Assembly: GCA_964419145.1 (NCBI GenBank)
Contig: CAYQOM010000005.1
Location: forward strand, 1 to 64,000
Length of the DNA: 64,000 nucleotides
DNA from: UBA2336 sp964419145
GTDB taxonomy: Bacteria; Bacteroidota; Bacteroidia; Cytophagales; Cyclobacteriaceae
Direction: 5' to 3'
The notes under the pieces were generated by a model. The model did no database searches. It saw only the letters and a program-made list of their open reading frames with translations, and had not been told where the DNA came from. The number at the start of each line of letters is the position of its first letter. Position 1 is the first letter of the stretch. A program made the position numbers and the translations under genes. Below, piece after piece: positions 34,800 through 43,836 of the stretch.

Positions 34800-36689
34800 T
34801 TACAGTTTAAAGGCTAATATTTCGTTAGGCTTCGATTTGTAGTACAGCATACCGCCCCACTCGTCAACCTGGTATTCTGGTTTTTTGTCTTTCAGTACAA
34901 TCTCTTTTTCAACGTTGCCGGTATCCTTGCTTACTTTAACCAGTCCAACGCCTCCATCTAAATTGGTTAGAATGAACTGTGCATTTTCAGTTGCGGCAGT
35001 TGCTTTGAAGCGCTTGTTCATTTCATTAAACGATACAGAGGCAATATCGGAAAAGGCATCCTGGGCAAGTTTAGCCTGGTAGCCTGCACTGTTGTAGTCG
35101 CCCAATGAGTTTTTGTTGGCGCCTGCTTTTACCGCTGAAGATGCGGCCACCACAACGGCTGCTGCACCCAATGTACCCATGGCCACTTTCATAATGCCGC
35201 TCTGGCCGGGTGATTTGTGATAGGCATGAAAAGCTTCTGAGCCATCAAAGTCAAGTAGCATTACGTTTTGATCTGCAGTCAATAGTAAGCCGCCCGTGCG
35301 TGTAGAAAAACCGGTTGGATATTCTTTTTCGTTGAATTCATATCTGGCCAGTGTGCTCAGGTCGCCACTGTTTTCGTCAATGGCCAGAATTTCAGTGCCT
35401 GTGCTGATGAGGTAACGCTTGTTCTTTGCATCATACGTGCTGGTAACCGATTTGGCTTTAGCATACTTGATGGGTTTCGACCATACCGATTCACCGGTTT
35501 GCAGGTTTACAATGTTCGCATCGGTATCGGTAATGTAAATAAGTCCCTTTGGTGTTCGCGCCATGGTGTGAATGTTTTCGCCTGTAGTGAGTGGCTTCTT
35601 GAAAAGCGGCTGTCCATCGAAAGAAATTTTATTGATGCCACCCCCAGCTAATCCGAAAAGGATGCCATCTTCCATGATGTAGAAGTGCTGCACGAAGTCT
35701 TTTGTCTTGGGCGCTTTTTCCCACAAGTCTTCACCGGTAGCCGCACTCAGAAAGGAAATTTTAGATTCGGATGCACCTGCCATTAACCGATTGAGTGTAG
35801 CGCTCGAGGCATTTTTGTTTACATCGGCCACCACGGCCAATCCGTTGGGTAAAATTTCAAACCGCGTAACGGTGCCTTTAATCTTGCGCTCGTCCTTCCA
35901 CAGCAGTTGACCTTTATCGCTTACTTTATGAATGCGTGTGTCACCGTTGGGTCTTTCTTCAAAGCCATAAATTTCTTTACCCGTTTCATCGGCTACCATC
36001 CAGGTAATTTTATTCACGTCTGCTTCCCACAAAATGTTGCCGTTTTTAAAATCAGCGCACACCAACGATTTGGTGGTTGGCACCAGCACAATGGAACCCA
36101 CCATAAAAGGTGCACCGGAGCTCATGGGTATAGCTGCCGCACTGCGGGTTTTGCCTGCGTTGGGATCAAGCGAAGCAAAACCATCCTGGTTGCCGGTGGC
36201 CAGATCGTAAATGCCTACGGCCAACACTTCCTTTTCGGATTTGGCACGATTTCCAACGACAACCAATTTGTTTTCCGGAAGAAAAACTTTCAGTTGTGCA
36301 ATCTGCTTCCAGCCTTTGTCTTCCGTAGCGAAAAGTTTTTTTCCAGTAACGATGTCGATAACGGAACGCTTACTATTGGCAAAGATGGTTCCCGGTGTTT
36401 GTGATTTTCCCCCTTGTGAAATGATCACATAAGGCGACATGGGCACCAGTTCAATTTCTTCCTCTTTTACGCCACCGTATTCGGTGAATTCAAAGTGCGG
36501 TTTTTGGGCTTCCGGTTTGATGCCTGCCAGGCCACCGCTGCCGGCTACCAGTAGTACGCCCGCATCGGTAAGCTTCATGATTTCAAACTTACCGTTCAAT
36601 TGGTAGGTGAAATCGGGCTTGTCGGTTTTTTGAGCTGCCAGGGTAAGTGAAACCAGCAGCAGTACTAAAGTGATTACGTTTTTCATCAT
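34800..36689 (-). CDS. Exported PQQ-type beta-propeller protein
   Basis: The 629-residue product has a signal peptide (NVITLVLLLVSLTLAAQ) and six to eight blades of the PQQ-like propeller kind: GTIFANSKRSVIDIVTGKKLF, LVCADFKNGNILWEADVNK, KISFLSAATGEDLWEKAPK, NIVNLQTGESVWSKPIKYAK and EILAIDENSGDLSTLARYEF. A small Ala-rich hydrophobic segment (GTLGAAAVVVAASSAVKAGA) interrupts near 510-530 and might be a membrane or loop insertion. Propellers of this type scaffold outer-membrane assembly (BamB-like) or bind ligands; no catalytic Trp or metal motif of true PQQ enzymes is seen. It sits downstream of the two-component pair, on the same strand, with its own leader. Confidence 0.75.
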   Translation of the reverse strand: MMKNVITLVLLLVSLTLAAQKTDKPDFTYQLNGKFEIMKLTDAGVLLVAGSGGLAGIKPEAQKPHFEFTEYGGVKEEEIELVPMSPYVIISQGGKSQTPGTIFANSKRSVIDIVTGKKLFATEDKGWKQIAQLKVFLPENKLVVVGNRAKSEKEVLAVGIYDLATGNQDGFASLDPNAGKTRSAAAIPMSSGAPFMVGSIVLVPTTKSLVCADFKNGNILWEADVNKITWMVADETGKEIYGFEERPNGDTRIHKVSDKGQLLWKDERKIKGTVTRFEILPNGLAVVADVNKNASSATLNRLMAGASESKISFLSAATGEDLWEKAPKTKDFVQHFYIMEDGILFGLAGGGINKISFDGQPLFKKPLTTGENIHTMARTPKGLIYITDTDANIVNLQTGESVWSKPIKYAKAKSVTSTYDAKNKRYLISTGTEILAIDENSGDLSTLARYEFNEKEYPTGFSTRTGGLLLTADQNVMLLDFDGSEAFHAYHKSPGQSGIMKVAMGTLGAAAVVVAASSAVKAGANKNSLGDYNSAGYQAKLAQDAFSDIASVSFNEMNKRFKATAATENAQFILTNLDGGVGLVKVSKDTGNVEKEIVLKDKKPEYQVDEWGGMLYYKSKPNEILAFKL

Positions 36690-36730
36690 GTTTGTGTGTT
36701 TAGGTCGTTAATTTTCTCTACACAAACATG
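36687..36730 (-). promoter_or_regulatory. Leader inverted repeat overlapping the beta-propeller start codon
   Basis: CATGTTTGTG (36687-36696) and CACAAACATG (36721-36730) form a 10-bp inverted repeat with a 24-base loop. In the minus-strand transcript the first ATG of the beta-propeller gene lies at the end of the second arm, so a hairpin could hide it. Confidence 0.5.
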
Positions 36731-36732
36731 CT

Positions 36733-36771
36733 CAGGCAGATGCCTGCGGGGTATTCCCACAAGGGGGTATT
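36733..36771. promoter_or_regulatory. Palindrome and direct repeats in the beta-propeller promoter region
   Basis: CAGGCAGATGCCTG (36733-36746) is a short palindrome, followed by two direct repeats GGGGTATT at 36748-36755 and 36764-36771, spaced 16 bases. Such an array is a plausible binding region for the neighbouring LuxR-type regulator, but that is a guess from proximity. Confidence 0.35.
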
Positions 36772-36799
36772 TTGATATACCCACCAGTACGGATACGGA

Positions 36800-37417
36800 T
36801 CAGATCAGATTATTGGCGTAGGCGAATTTGATAAGGCCCACCAGCGAGTTGGTTCCGGTTTTCCGGAAGATGTTTTTGCGGTGTGTTTCCACCGTTCGTT
36901 CAGAAATGAAAAGCTCTTCGGCAATCTGCTTGTTGGAATATTCTTTGGCGATGAGTTTCAGAATTTCGCGCTCCCGATCGGTGAGCAGCTTGTTTTCATC
37001 GGGGTTATTCAGGCTCCTGATCAGCATTTTGTTTATTTCGTCACTGAGAAACACTTTGCCGTCATGCACTTGTCGCAGCGCTTCCAGCAACTCCTTGTGC
37101 GAATCTTTTTTCAGCAAATAGGCATGTACGCCTTCTTTCAGAATTTCTTTTACCAGGTGCGTTTCATCGTGCATGCTCAGCACCACAATTTTCATGTCTG
37201 GAAAAAGTTGCTTTACCCTGCGGATGAGGGATAGTCCATCCATGCCGGGTAAATTAAAATCGGTAATGAGCAAATCGGGTTTGTGCTGTCGCAGCAGGTT
37301 GAGGCCTTCCTCCGCATTGGTGGCGGTAGCCAGTACTTCGTGTTCGCCTTCACGTTCCAACAGGGCGCGGATGCCATCTAGTAAAATCGAATGATCGTCT
37401 ATCAGAATTGTCTTCAT
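36800..37417 (-). CDS. NarL/FixJ-type response regulator
   Basis: The 205-residue protein has a receiver domain (ILIDDHSILLDGIRALL, phospho-acceptor Asp53 in LLITDFNLPGMDG, switch Lys in HAYLLKKDSHKELL) and a C-terminal LuxR-type helix-turn-helix (LTDREREILKLIAKEYSNKQIAEELFISERTVETHRKNIF). It follows the histidine kinase gene by 87 bases and is surely its partner. ATG 37417 is chosen because MKTILIDDH aligns with the receiver start; an ATG 45 bases upstream would add a basic tail. The beta-propeller gene just downstream is a candidate target. Confidence 0.95.
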   Translation of the reverse strand: MKTILIDDHSILLDGIRALLEREGEHEVLATATNAEEGLNLLRQHKPDLLITDFNLPGMDGLSLIRRVKQLFPDMKIVVLSMHDETHLVKEILKEGVHAYLLKKDSHKELLEALRQVHDGKVFLSDEINKMLIRSLNNPDENKLLTDREREILKLIAKEYSNKQIAEELFISERTVETHRKNIFRKTGTNSLVGLIKFAYANNLI

Positions 37418-37504
37418 GTGCTTTCGTATTTCCTTACGCCTGATGCTCCATGAAAACTTCATGGTGGCAAATCAAGAAAGGATGAAAATAATAAACCATC
37501 CGTA

Positions 37505-39511
37505 TTACGCGGTATTCTTTACTCCCCAACTGCGGGGAGCAGGTTGTTCCATGTACTCCGGATGTATGGGCAACTCAATGATGAGGGTTGAGCCGTGTAC
37601 CCCAGGCTGTGTGTCCAGGTCCAGTTTTCCGGAAATCAAATTCAGGCGGGTTTGGATGTTGCGCCACCCGTTTCCATTACTTTTTTCAAGCGCATCCCGA
37701 TCAAAACCATTTCCATCATCTTCAAGGGTATAGGTGAGCGAATGTTCATGCTGCACCAACTGGATATTTATTTTGGTTGGTGAATTGTATTTTAAAATGT
37801 TGTTGATCCATTCCTGCGTAATCCGGTACAGGTTTATTTCCTGCAATTCATTCAGCCGTTCGGTAACCCCGAAATCACTGGCCGTAACCTGAAGGTTGCC
37901 TGTGGCTGAGAGTCGTGCGGCCAGTTCTTTCAGCGCAGCCGGCAAACCACTTTGAATGAGGATGGCGGGCATCAGGTTAAAGGCAATGTTGCGCAGTTCG
38001 GTGTGCATCTCTTCCATTACGCGTTCCGTCTTTTCAAAAATCCGATCGCGGGTTTCGTAATCTTTTTCCTGATCGAGTTGATCGAGGTGTAAACGCAGGG
38101 CAGAAATAAGCTGACCGAAGCCATCGTGGAGGTCGCGTGCAACGCGTTTTCGTTCGGCTTCCTGCGAGGCCATGGCCGCATTGATCTGGGTTTGTTTTAC
38201 CAGCAGTTGTTGGTTCTGGTGCATGAGCTGTGCTTTTCGTTTGTTGCGGTTAACGATGAACACAATCAGGATAACTGAAAACACCAACAACAAGAAAAGC
38301 GAAATTGCCAGCAGTAGGTTACGCTGATTGATGGCCTGCTGTTCTTCCAGTTGCGCTTGTGTGAGGGCAATCTGCTGTTCTTTCTTTTCGGTTTCATATT
38401 TCACCTGTAATTCGGCAATGGCATTGGCATTTTGTTGCGAGAACACGCTGTCGCGAACCGCATCATACCGATCGAAAAGATTTTGTCCGCTTTGCGGATC
38501 ATTCATCAGGTAATGTGCCTGCGCTGCACTTTTAAAAAGGGTAGGGGCATAACTTTCCAGTTCGGGGTGTTCATCTAAAATAGTCAACCCCTTTTTGGCA
38601 TAGACAAGCGCTTGTTGGGGTTGGTTTAATAGAACATGAATGCTTGTTAAATTACCGAGTACGCTCAAATCGCTTCTCGGATTTTTGCCCAGATCATCAG
38701 GTGCGCTCAAGGCGATGAGAAATAATGGCAAAGCCCGAGCATATTCTTTGGTGTCCAGGTAAAGGTTGCCCAGGTTGTCGTGAAGCGAATAATACATGCG
38801 CATATTGTTGGCTGCTTTTGCCAACTCAATGGCGTTGGTATAATGAACGACCGCTTCCTTGATGTTACCGATTCCTTTATAACATACCCCCAGGTTGGCG
38901 TTGGATATCGCCTGGTCGTTGGCGCTTGAATGTTTCTCTCGCAATTCCAACGCTTGTTTATGGTAATCGATGGCGGTGTTGAATTGTTTCAACTCCTGGT
39001 ACACCAGCCCGATGTTGCTCAGGTACTTGCCCATGCCCACAAAGTTTTCCGGTTGGTTTTTTTTGACCAGCTCATAACCGGCCGAAAAGTGTTCAAGCGC
39101 TAGGCTGAACTTGCCGCTGTTCAGGTTGTTCATGCCTAAGTTGTTTAAGCTTTTTTCTTCCTGATCGGGCCATTGATTTTCGCGACTTAATTGCAATGCT
39201 TTTTCGAAGTAGAACTGTGCCGAATCGCTTACGCGGAGCACATCGAAATAAATGCCGGTTGTGTTTAAGAGTTGGTTGTAGCTATAGGGCAGTCGGCTGA
39301 CTGAGGCATAGTTTTTCCCTTCCTGCAACAAGTCATGTGCTTTTTCAGGATTGTTGAAGATAAAATAAAACGCAGCCTGGTTAATGGCCCTCACCTTGAG
39401 CGAATCATTGTCGGTGGTTTCAAGAACACGCAACAGACTGTCGATATGTGCAGGTATTTGCGCTTGTGTAGTTATTGAAGTAAAAAGAAGAAGAATGAAG
39501 AAACTCCGCAT
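37505..39511 (-). CDS. Sensor histidine kinase with TPR sensor (HisKA_3 type)
   Basis: The 668-residue kinase has a signal peptide, about 340 residues of TPR repeats in the periplasm (LALEHFSAGYELVKKNQ, IDYHKQALELREKHSS, VVHYTNAIELAKAANN), a coiled coil, one membrane helix (NLLLAISLFLLLVFSVILIVFIV, about 398-421), the HisKA_3 dimerisation helix with phospho-His462 (RKRVARDLHDGFGQL) and an HATPase domain (EWINNILKYNS, LEDDGNGFD, GNGWRNIQTRL). This build, TPR plus NarX-type kinase, is common in Bacteroidota. The kinase senses an unknown protein or envelope state. The response regulator gene is directly downstream. Confidence 0.94.
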   Translation of the reverse strand: MRSFFILLLFTSITTQAQIPAHIDSLLRVLETTDNDSLKVRAINQAAFYFIFNNPEKAHDLLQEGKNYASVSRLPYSYNQLLNTTGIYFDVLRVSDSAQFYFEKALQLSRENQWPDQEEKSLNNLGMNNLNSGKFSLALEHFSAGYELVKKNQPENFVGMGKYLSNIGLVYQELKQFNTAIDYHKQALELREKHSSANDQAISNANLGVCYKGIGNIKEAVVHYTNAIELAKAANNMRMYYSLHDNLGNLYLDTKEYARALPLFLIALSAPDDLGKNPRSDLSVLGNLTSIHVLLNQPQQALVYAKKGLTILDEHPELESYAPTLFKSAAQAHYLMNDPQSGQNLFDRYDAVRDSVFSQQNANAIAELQVKYETEKKEQQIALTQAQLEEQQAINQRNLLLAISLFLLLVFSVILIVFIVNRNKRKAQLMHQNQQLLVKQTQINAAMASQEAERKRVARDLHDGFGQLISALRLHLDQLDQEKDYETRDRIFEKTERVMEEMHTELRNIAFNLMPAILIQSGLPAALKELAARLSATGNLQVTASDFGVTERLNELQEINLYRITQEWINNILKYNSPTKINIQLVQHEHSLTYTLEDDGNGFDRDALEKSNGNGWRNIQTRLNLISGKLDLDTQPGVHGSTLIIELPIHPEYMEQPAPRSWGVKNTA

Positions 39512-39545
39512 GCCGTACTTTTAAAATGGATACATCCTTTAAGCT

Positions 39546-39685
39546 GAAGCCATCTCAAAAATTAGGTTCATCTGTCAGCCTGAGCTTGTCGAAGGCTTTC
39601 TCGGATTACTAAAACCGGTTTCGACAGGCTCTCCAAAGGAGTCCTTTGGACAACCTGACACAGACAGTCTTTTTGAGATGGCTTC
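39546..39685. repeat. Palindromic element with 16-bp terminal inverted repeats, copy 1
   Basis: The ends are GAAGCCATCTCAAAAA (39546-39561) and TTTTTGAGATGGCTTC (39670-39685), a perfect 16-bp inverted pair. Inside are CTGAGCTTGTCGAAGG and GGTTTCGACAGGCTC in inverted order. Between GGCTC and CAACCTGACA a 19-base palindrome TCCAAAGGAGTCCTTTGGA is inserted that copy 2 (42349) lacks. It lies upstream of the kinase gene and downstream of permease 2. No reading frame inside; looks like a non-autonomous MITE- or REP-like element. Confidence 0.9.
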
Positions 39686-39745
39686 TACAAAGAAAACCAT
39701 GTACAGGAAGTATCCAAATAAACTTTTAGCAACGGAGCGGGTTCT

Positions 39746-42181
39746 TTACTCACTTCTCAACGACTTCACCGGGTTTGCCTGTGCCGCACGAATGGCCTGG
39801 TAGCTGATGGTTAAGGTAACAATGATTAAAATTACGGTCAGGCTTAGTATGTAGGTCAGCACATCAATGTTTGTGTGGTAAATGAAGTTGGTGAACCATT
39901 GATTCATAAAATAGTATGACACCGGTACGGCCAATACAAACCCAAGCACAATCAGCCACGCAAAATCACGATAGATCAACACGAGAATGTTGCTTACCGT
40001 GGCGCCCAGTACTTTGCGTACCCCGATTTCTTTTACCTTGTGTTTTACGGTAAACAACACCAATCCATAAACGCCCAAACACGAAATTAAAATGGCAATG
40101 GCCGTGAACACCTGAATGATGGTTCCAAAATTCTGGAAATTGGAATATTGCTGATCGAGTTGTTCATCGAGGAAAGTAAACTCAAATGCTTTTTCGGGAA
40201 ACAACCGGTTCCACTCTTGCTCCAGTTTGGTAATCGTGGCTTCAACATTTTCATTTTCAAAACGGATGGAAAGTGTGTTGAATTGATTCCGGTCTATCGC
40301 CATCACCAAGGCAGAAATGGCGGTGGTGAGGTCGGCAAAATTAAAATCCTTAATTACGCCAACCACCAGTCCTTTTTTTCCTTCGCGGTCGATGGTCTTG
40401 CCCAATGCTTTTTCGGGTGTGTCCCAGTTGAATTCACGCACGGCAGCTTCATTCACCAAAAATCCTTGTTGTTCATCGGATGGATAATCCTGGCTGAAGG
40501 TACGTCCGGCAATCAATTCCATGTCGTACGTTTTCAGGAAATCATAATCGATGGCCATGTTGGCGGCAAAAATGTTGTCTTCACGGGTAAAGCCTTCGGG
40601 TATCGTGCCCCTGAACACACTTCCGTTTCCGGGAGAACCGGAGGATAAAGCCGTGTGCATGATTCCGCTTTGTGTTTCCACCAAATCGCGGAAGGTTTGC
40701 AGCCGAACCTGAAACGTAGAGTCGCGTTGCTGAAAATATCCGTTCATGTTTTGGCTGTAGAGCGGAATGTTGATTACATGCTCGCGTTGAAAACCCAGCG
40801 GGCGACTGTTTAAGTAGTTCAGTTGTTTGATAATCAGCAGCGAACCCGACAACAACATGCACGCAATGGTGAGTTGAACCACCACCAATGATTTGCGCAA
40901 GAATTGATTGCCATCTCCTGTTGTGCCCGAACCTTTCAGCGCGTTCACCGATTCGAAGGAAGAAATGAAGTAGGCCGGGTAGCCACCCGCCAGCACCGAA
41001 ATAATCACCAGTAAAATCAGCGAAAGCATAATGAATGTGCCATCCACAACCTGTAAAAATTCCAGGTGCTTACCGGTAAGCTGGTTGAGCAAGGGTAAGG
41101 ATAGATCAAACACCAGGTATGCCATCACCATGGAGACCAGGCAGAATAAGAAACTCTCCGCAAGAAATTGAACGATAAGTTGAAAGCGCATCGAACCCAT
41201 AATCTTGCGTATGCCAATTTCCTTCATGCGTGTAAACGACTGTGCGGTACTGAGGTTGATGTAATTGATGGAGGCGATGAGCAACGTGAGAATACCAACC
41301 CCGATAAAAATATAAATGTTGGTCATGGTGTTGGTGGCGGTTGGTTCAGCCAGCAAGGCACTCTTTAAGTGAATGTCGACCACAGGCATTAATGAAAACA
41401 CCTGGCCGACCAGAAAAATGGGCTCCGCATGTTTTTTGATGAAGGCTTCCATACCGGCATTGATGTTATCGGGCATGGCGCCAGGATGAAGCAATACATA
41501 GGTGTAGGAATGGCTGATGATAAAATTGCGCGAAAGGTTATTGCGCAGCACAGCTTCGGTTCGTGCATCTTCCAGATCGAACATGTCATCATACGGAACG
41601 AGCATGTTGAAACGCAGGTGAGAATTTTCGGGAAAATCTTTTACCACACCCACCACCTTAAACGATTGCCTTCCGGAAAAAATCAATGACTCGCCAATCG
41701 GATCTTTATCGCCAAAATATTTTTCTGCCATTTCTTCATTGATCAGCACGGTGAATTTGTTGTGCAAGGCATTTTTCGGATTTCCTTTTACGAAATCGAG
41801 TGTAAACATTTTGGTGAAGGCGGAATCGGCAAACGCAATTCTGTTTTCTTCAAACGCTTCAGCCTCATTGGGCAAGCTGATGCTTACATTTCGAATGTAT
41901 ACCCGCGCGGCTTCTTCAATTTCTGAAAATTCATCTTTCAGCTTTGGTGCGATGGGTGGGGGTGTGGTGGCCAGCTCCAAACCGTTGGGAGCGGAATACC
42001 GCAGCCGGTATAGCCGGTCGGCCTTTTCATGAAAGCGATCGTAACTCAGTTCGCTGCGTACATAAACCAAAATGAGCAGAGTAAGGGCAATGCCACAGGT
42101 AAGCCCGATAAAGTTGATAATGGAGTACGACTTGTATTTGAGAATGTTCCGGTAAGCGGTTTTGAAAAAATTTCGAAGCAT
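39746..42181 (-). CDS. Orphan FtsX/MacB-type permease 2
   Basis: The 811-residue inner-membrane permease has the same duplicated MacB/FtsX build as the copy at 22445: first helix (SYSIINFIGLTCGIALTLLILVYV), first periplasmic domain, FtsX helices near 290-420 with the loop FTRMKEIGIRKIMGS, second periplasmic domain and the end module with VKEIGVRKVLGA and final KSLRSE. There is no ATPase nearby. ATG at 42181 fits the start of the family (MLRNFFKTAYRN); an ATG ten codons upstream is possible. A CCGGACA motif lies about 110 bases before the start, and inverted palindromic elements flank the gene on both sides. Confidence 0.92.
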   Translation of the reverse strand: MLRNFFKTAYRNILKYKSYSIINFIGLTCGIALTLLILVYVRSELSYDRFHEKADRLYRLRYSAPNGLELATTPPPIAPKLKDEFSEIEEAARVYIRNVSISLPNEAEAFEENRIAFADSAFTKMFTLDFVKGNPKNALHNKFTVLINEEMAEKYFGDKDPIGESLIFSGRQSFKVVGVVKDFPENSHLRFNMLVPYDDMFDLEDARTEAVLRNNLSRNFIISHSYTYVLLHPGAMPDNINAGMEAFIKKHAEPIFLVGQVFSLMPVVDIHLKSALLAEPTATNTMTNIYIFIGVGILTLLIASINYINLSTAQSFTRMKEIGIRKIMGSMRFQLIVQFLAESFLFCLVSMVMAYLVFDLSLPLLNQLTGKHLEFLQVVDGTFIMLSLILLVIISVLAGGYPAYFISSFESVNALKGSGTTGDGNQFLRKSLVVVQLTIACMLLSGSLLIIKQLNYLNSRPLGFQREHVINIPLYSQNMNGYFQQRDSTFQVRLQTFRDLVETQSGIMHTALSSGSPGNGSVFRGTIPEGFTREDNIFAANMAIDYDFLKTYDMELIAGRTFSQDYPSDEQQGFLVNEAAVREFNWDTPEKALGKTIDREGKKGLVVGVIKDFNFADLTTAISALVMAIDRNQFNTLSIRFENENVEATITKLEQEWNRLFPEKAFEFTFLDEQLDQQYSNFQNFGTIIQVFTAIAILISCLGVYGLVLFTVKHKVKEIGVRKVLGATVSNILVLIYRDFAWLIVLGFVLAVPVSYYFMNQWFTNFIYHTNIDVLTYILSLTVILIIVTLTISYQAIRAAQANPVKSLRSE

Positions 42182-42348
42182 GACGATGCGGTTTATGGTG
42201 ATACTACGCAATAGGATGTAACCCGTTTGCGGTTAGTTGATAAACCTCAAAAATTTGTGATGGATGGTGTTAAAGCCATAAATGTTTTGTCCGGAAACGG
42301 ACTTCCGGCCTTGAGCCGGAATCCAAAATTTAGAAGTGTTTACTAAAG

Positions 42349-42465
42349 GCCATCTAAAAAATACTCACCATGTCAGGTTGAGCCTGTCGAAACCGATTTG
42401 ATAACTCCAAATAGCCTTCGACAGGCTCAGGCTGACAAGTGAAAATTGATTTTTGAGATGGCTTC
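42349..42465. repeat. Palindromic element with terminal inverted repeats, copy 2
   Basis: It starts GGCCATCTAAAAAA (42349) and ends TTTTTGAGATGGCTTC (42450-42465), the left end having decayed. Inside, TTGAGCCTGTCGAAACC and GCCTTCGACAGGCTCAGG are in the opposite orientation to copy 1. Its right end reaches the first base of the minus-strand stop codon of the monooxygenase gene. Confidence 0.88.
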
Positions 42466-43748
42466 TACTTCAGTTCATGTAGCAACCGTTTCCTAAATTT
42501 GTGGTAATCCACCGTGATGGTGTGTCGGGGCGTTTTGATTTGCCGGTAGTCGGGGTGATCCACTTCGCGTTGGGCTAATGTTTTGATGTTATCCGGTCGC
42601 TTCCATTTACCGGCCAGTTCGCGCGCCATAATTTTACTTTGCAGTTCCGATCCAGGCCAAATGCAACCGATGGGTTGAAACAACCCGATGAAATACAGGT
42701 TGGGAATTTCAGGATGCAACATGCGCAGGTATAAGGGTACATCGCCATGCGAGTAGTCGATAAAAGACTTGTCAAAAAAGGGATGATCAATCCAGTAGCC
42801 CGTGCAGGCTACAACCGTATCGTACTCGGCTGAACTTCCATCCGTAAAATGCACCGTGTTTCCATCAAAGCGTTGGATGTCGGGTCGTGGTTTTATTTTT
42901 CCATGGCGGATGAAATAAAACAATTCGCTGTTGAGGGTTGGATGGTGAAAACCAAAATCATGTTCCGGTTCGGGTAAACCATAGCGGGTGTTTCTTCCTT
43001 GTATAATGCGCACCAGCAAACTGGTTACTTTGCGTGATACAGCTACGGGTAACCAGTTTATAACTGCGCTGCCAATCGTATCCGAAGGTTTTCCGAAAAT
43101 AAATTTTGGTATTACCCAATAACCCCTGCGCCAACTGATGTCGGTAACTGTTGAAACCCGGCACGATTCTACCGCTACATCGCAGGCGGAGTTGCCGCCC
43201 CCGATCACCAATACGCGCTCACCGGCAAAATCTGAAAAGCGTTTCACGTCATGCGAATGCATGAACCTGCCGGTAAACTCACCGGGATATTCAGGATAGC
43301 GGGGTTTCCAATGGTGACCGTTACACACGACTAACGCATCAAAGACTTCCGTTTTTGCACGGTCGTACTTTTTGGTGGTAACGTGCCACTTGCCGTGCGA
43401 ATCGCGTGAGCAGTGAACCACCAATGTTTCGAATTCAATATGCGGGTAGAGATTAAACTGTTTGGCGTATGCCTGAAAGTAAGCGGCCAATTGGTTATGC
43501 GATGGATAGTCGGGGTAATCATCCGGCATGGGGAAATCATCGTACTGCGAAAGTGTTTTCGAGCTGATGATGTGTGTGGTTTCAAAAACGCTTGAGTGCG
43601 AAGGCTTATCGCTGAACACCCAGTTGCCGCCAACCTCATGGCCGTAGTCGTATACAATAACGTTATGATGTTCGTCCAGCAGGTTTTTAGCAGCCGTTAT
43701 TCCTGATGGCCCGGCCCCGATCACGCACACGCGTTTTTTCTCTGACAT
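42465..43748 (-). CDS. Flavin-containing monooxygenase
   Basis: The 427-residue protein binds FAD at the N-terminus (VCVIGAGPSGITAAKNLL, GxGxxG) and NADPH in a second Rossmann motif (VLVIGGGNSACDVAVE). Between them is FTGRFMHSHDVKRF, close to the FMO/Baeyer-Villiger identifying sequence FxGxxxHxxx(Y/F). The C-terminal FAD-contact segment is VVACTGYWIDHPFFD. Such enzymes oxygenate N-, S- or carbonyl substrates; which of these is unknown. It is a lone gene whose stop codon touches the palindromic element at 42349. Confidence 0.92.
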   Translation of the reverse strand: MSEKKRVCVIGAGPSGITAAKNLLDEHHNVIVYDYGHEVGGNWVFSDKPSHSSVFETTHIISSKTLSQYDDFPMPDDYPDYPSHNQLAAYFQAYAKQFNLYPHIEFETLVVHCSRDSHGKWHVTTKKYDRAKTEVFDALVVCNGHHWKPRYPEYPGEFTGRFMHSHDVKRFSDFAGERVLVIGGGNSACDVAVESCRVSTVTDISWRRGYWVIPKFIFGKPSDTIGSAVINWLPVAVSRKVTSLLVRIIQGRNTRYGLPEPEHDFGFHHPTLNSELFYFIRHGKIKPRPDIQRFDGNTVHFTDGSSAEYDTVVACTGYWIDHPFFDKSFIDYSHGDVPLYLRMLHPEIPNLYFIGLFQPIGCIWPGSELQSKIMARELAGKWKRPDNIKTLAQREVDHPDYRQIKTPRHTITVDYHKFRKRLLHELK

Positions 43749-43836
43749 AGAATAAATCGCTTTGAGGCAAGATAGGGAATTATTGAACCGGCATCTTATC
43801 TTTAGCGATGGAAATTAATCAACCTAACTGCAACAC

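Noticed and set aside
34800..36689. True PQQ-dependent dehydrogenase
   Set aside because: Blade repeats are PQQ-like, but no cofactor-binding Cys pair, Trp docking motifs or catalytic Asp context were seen.
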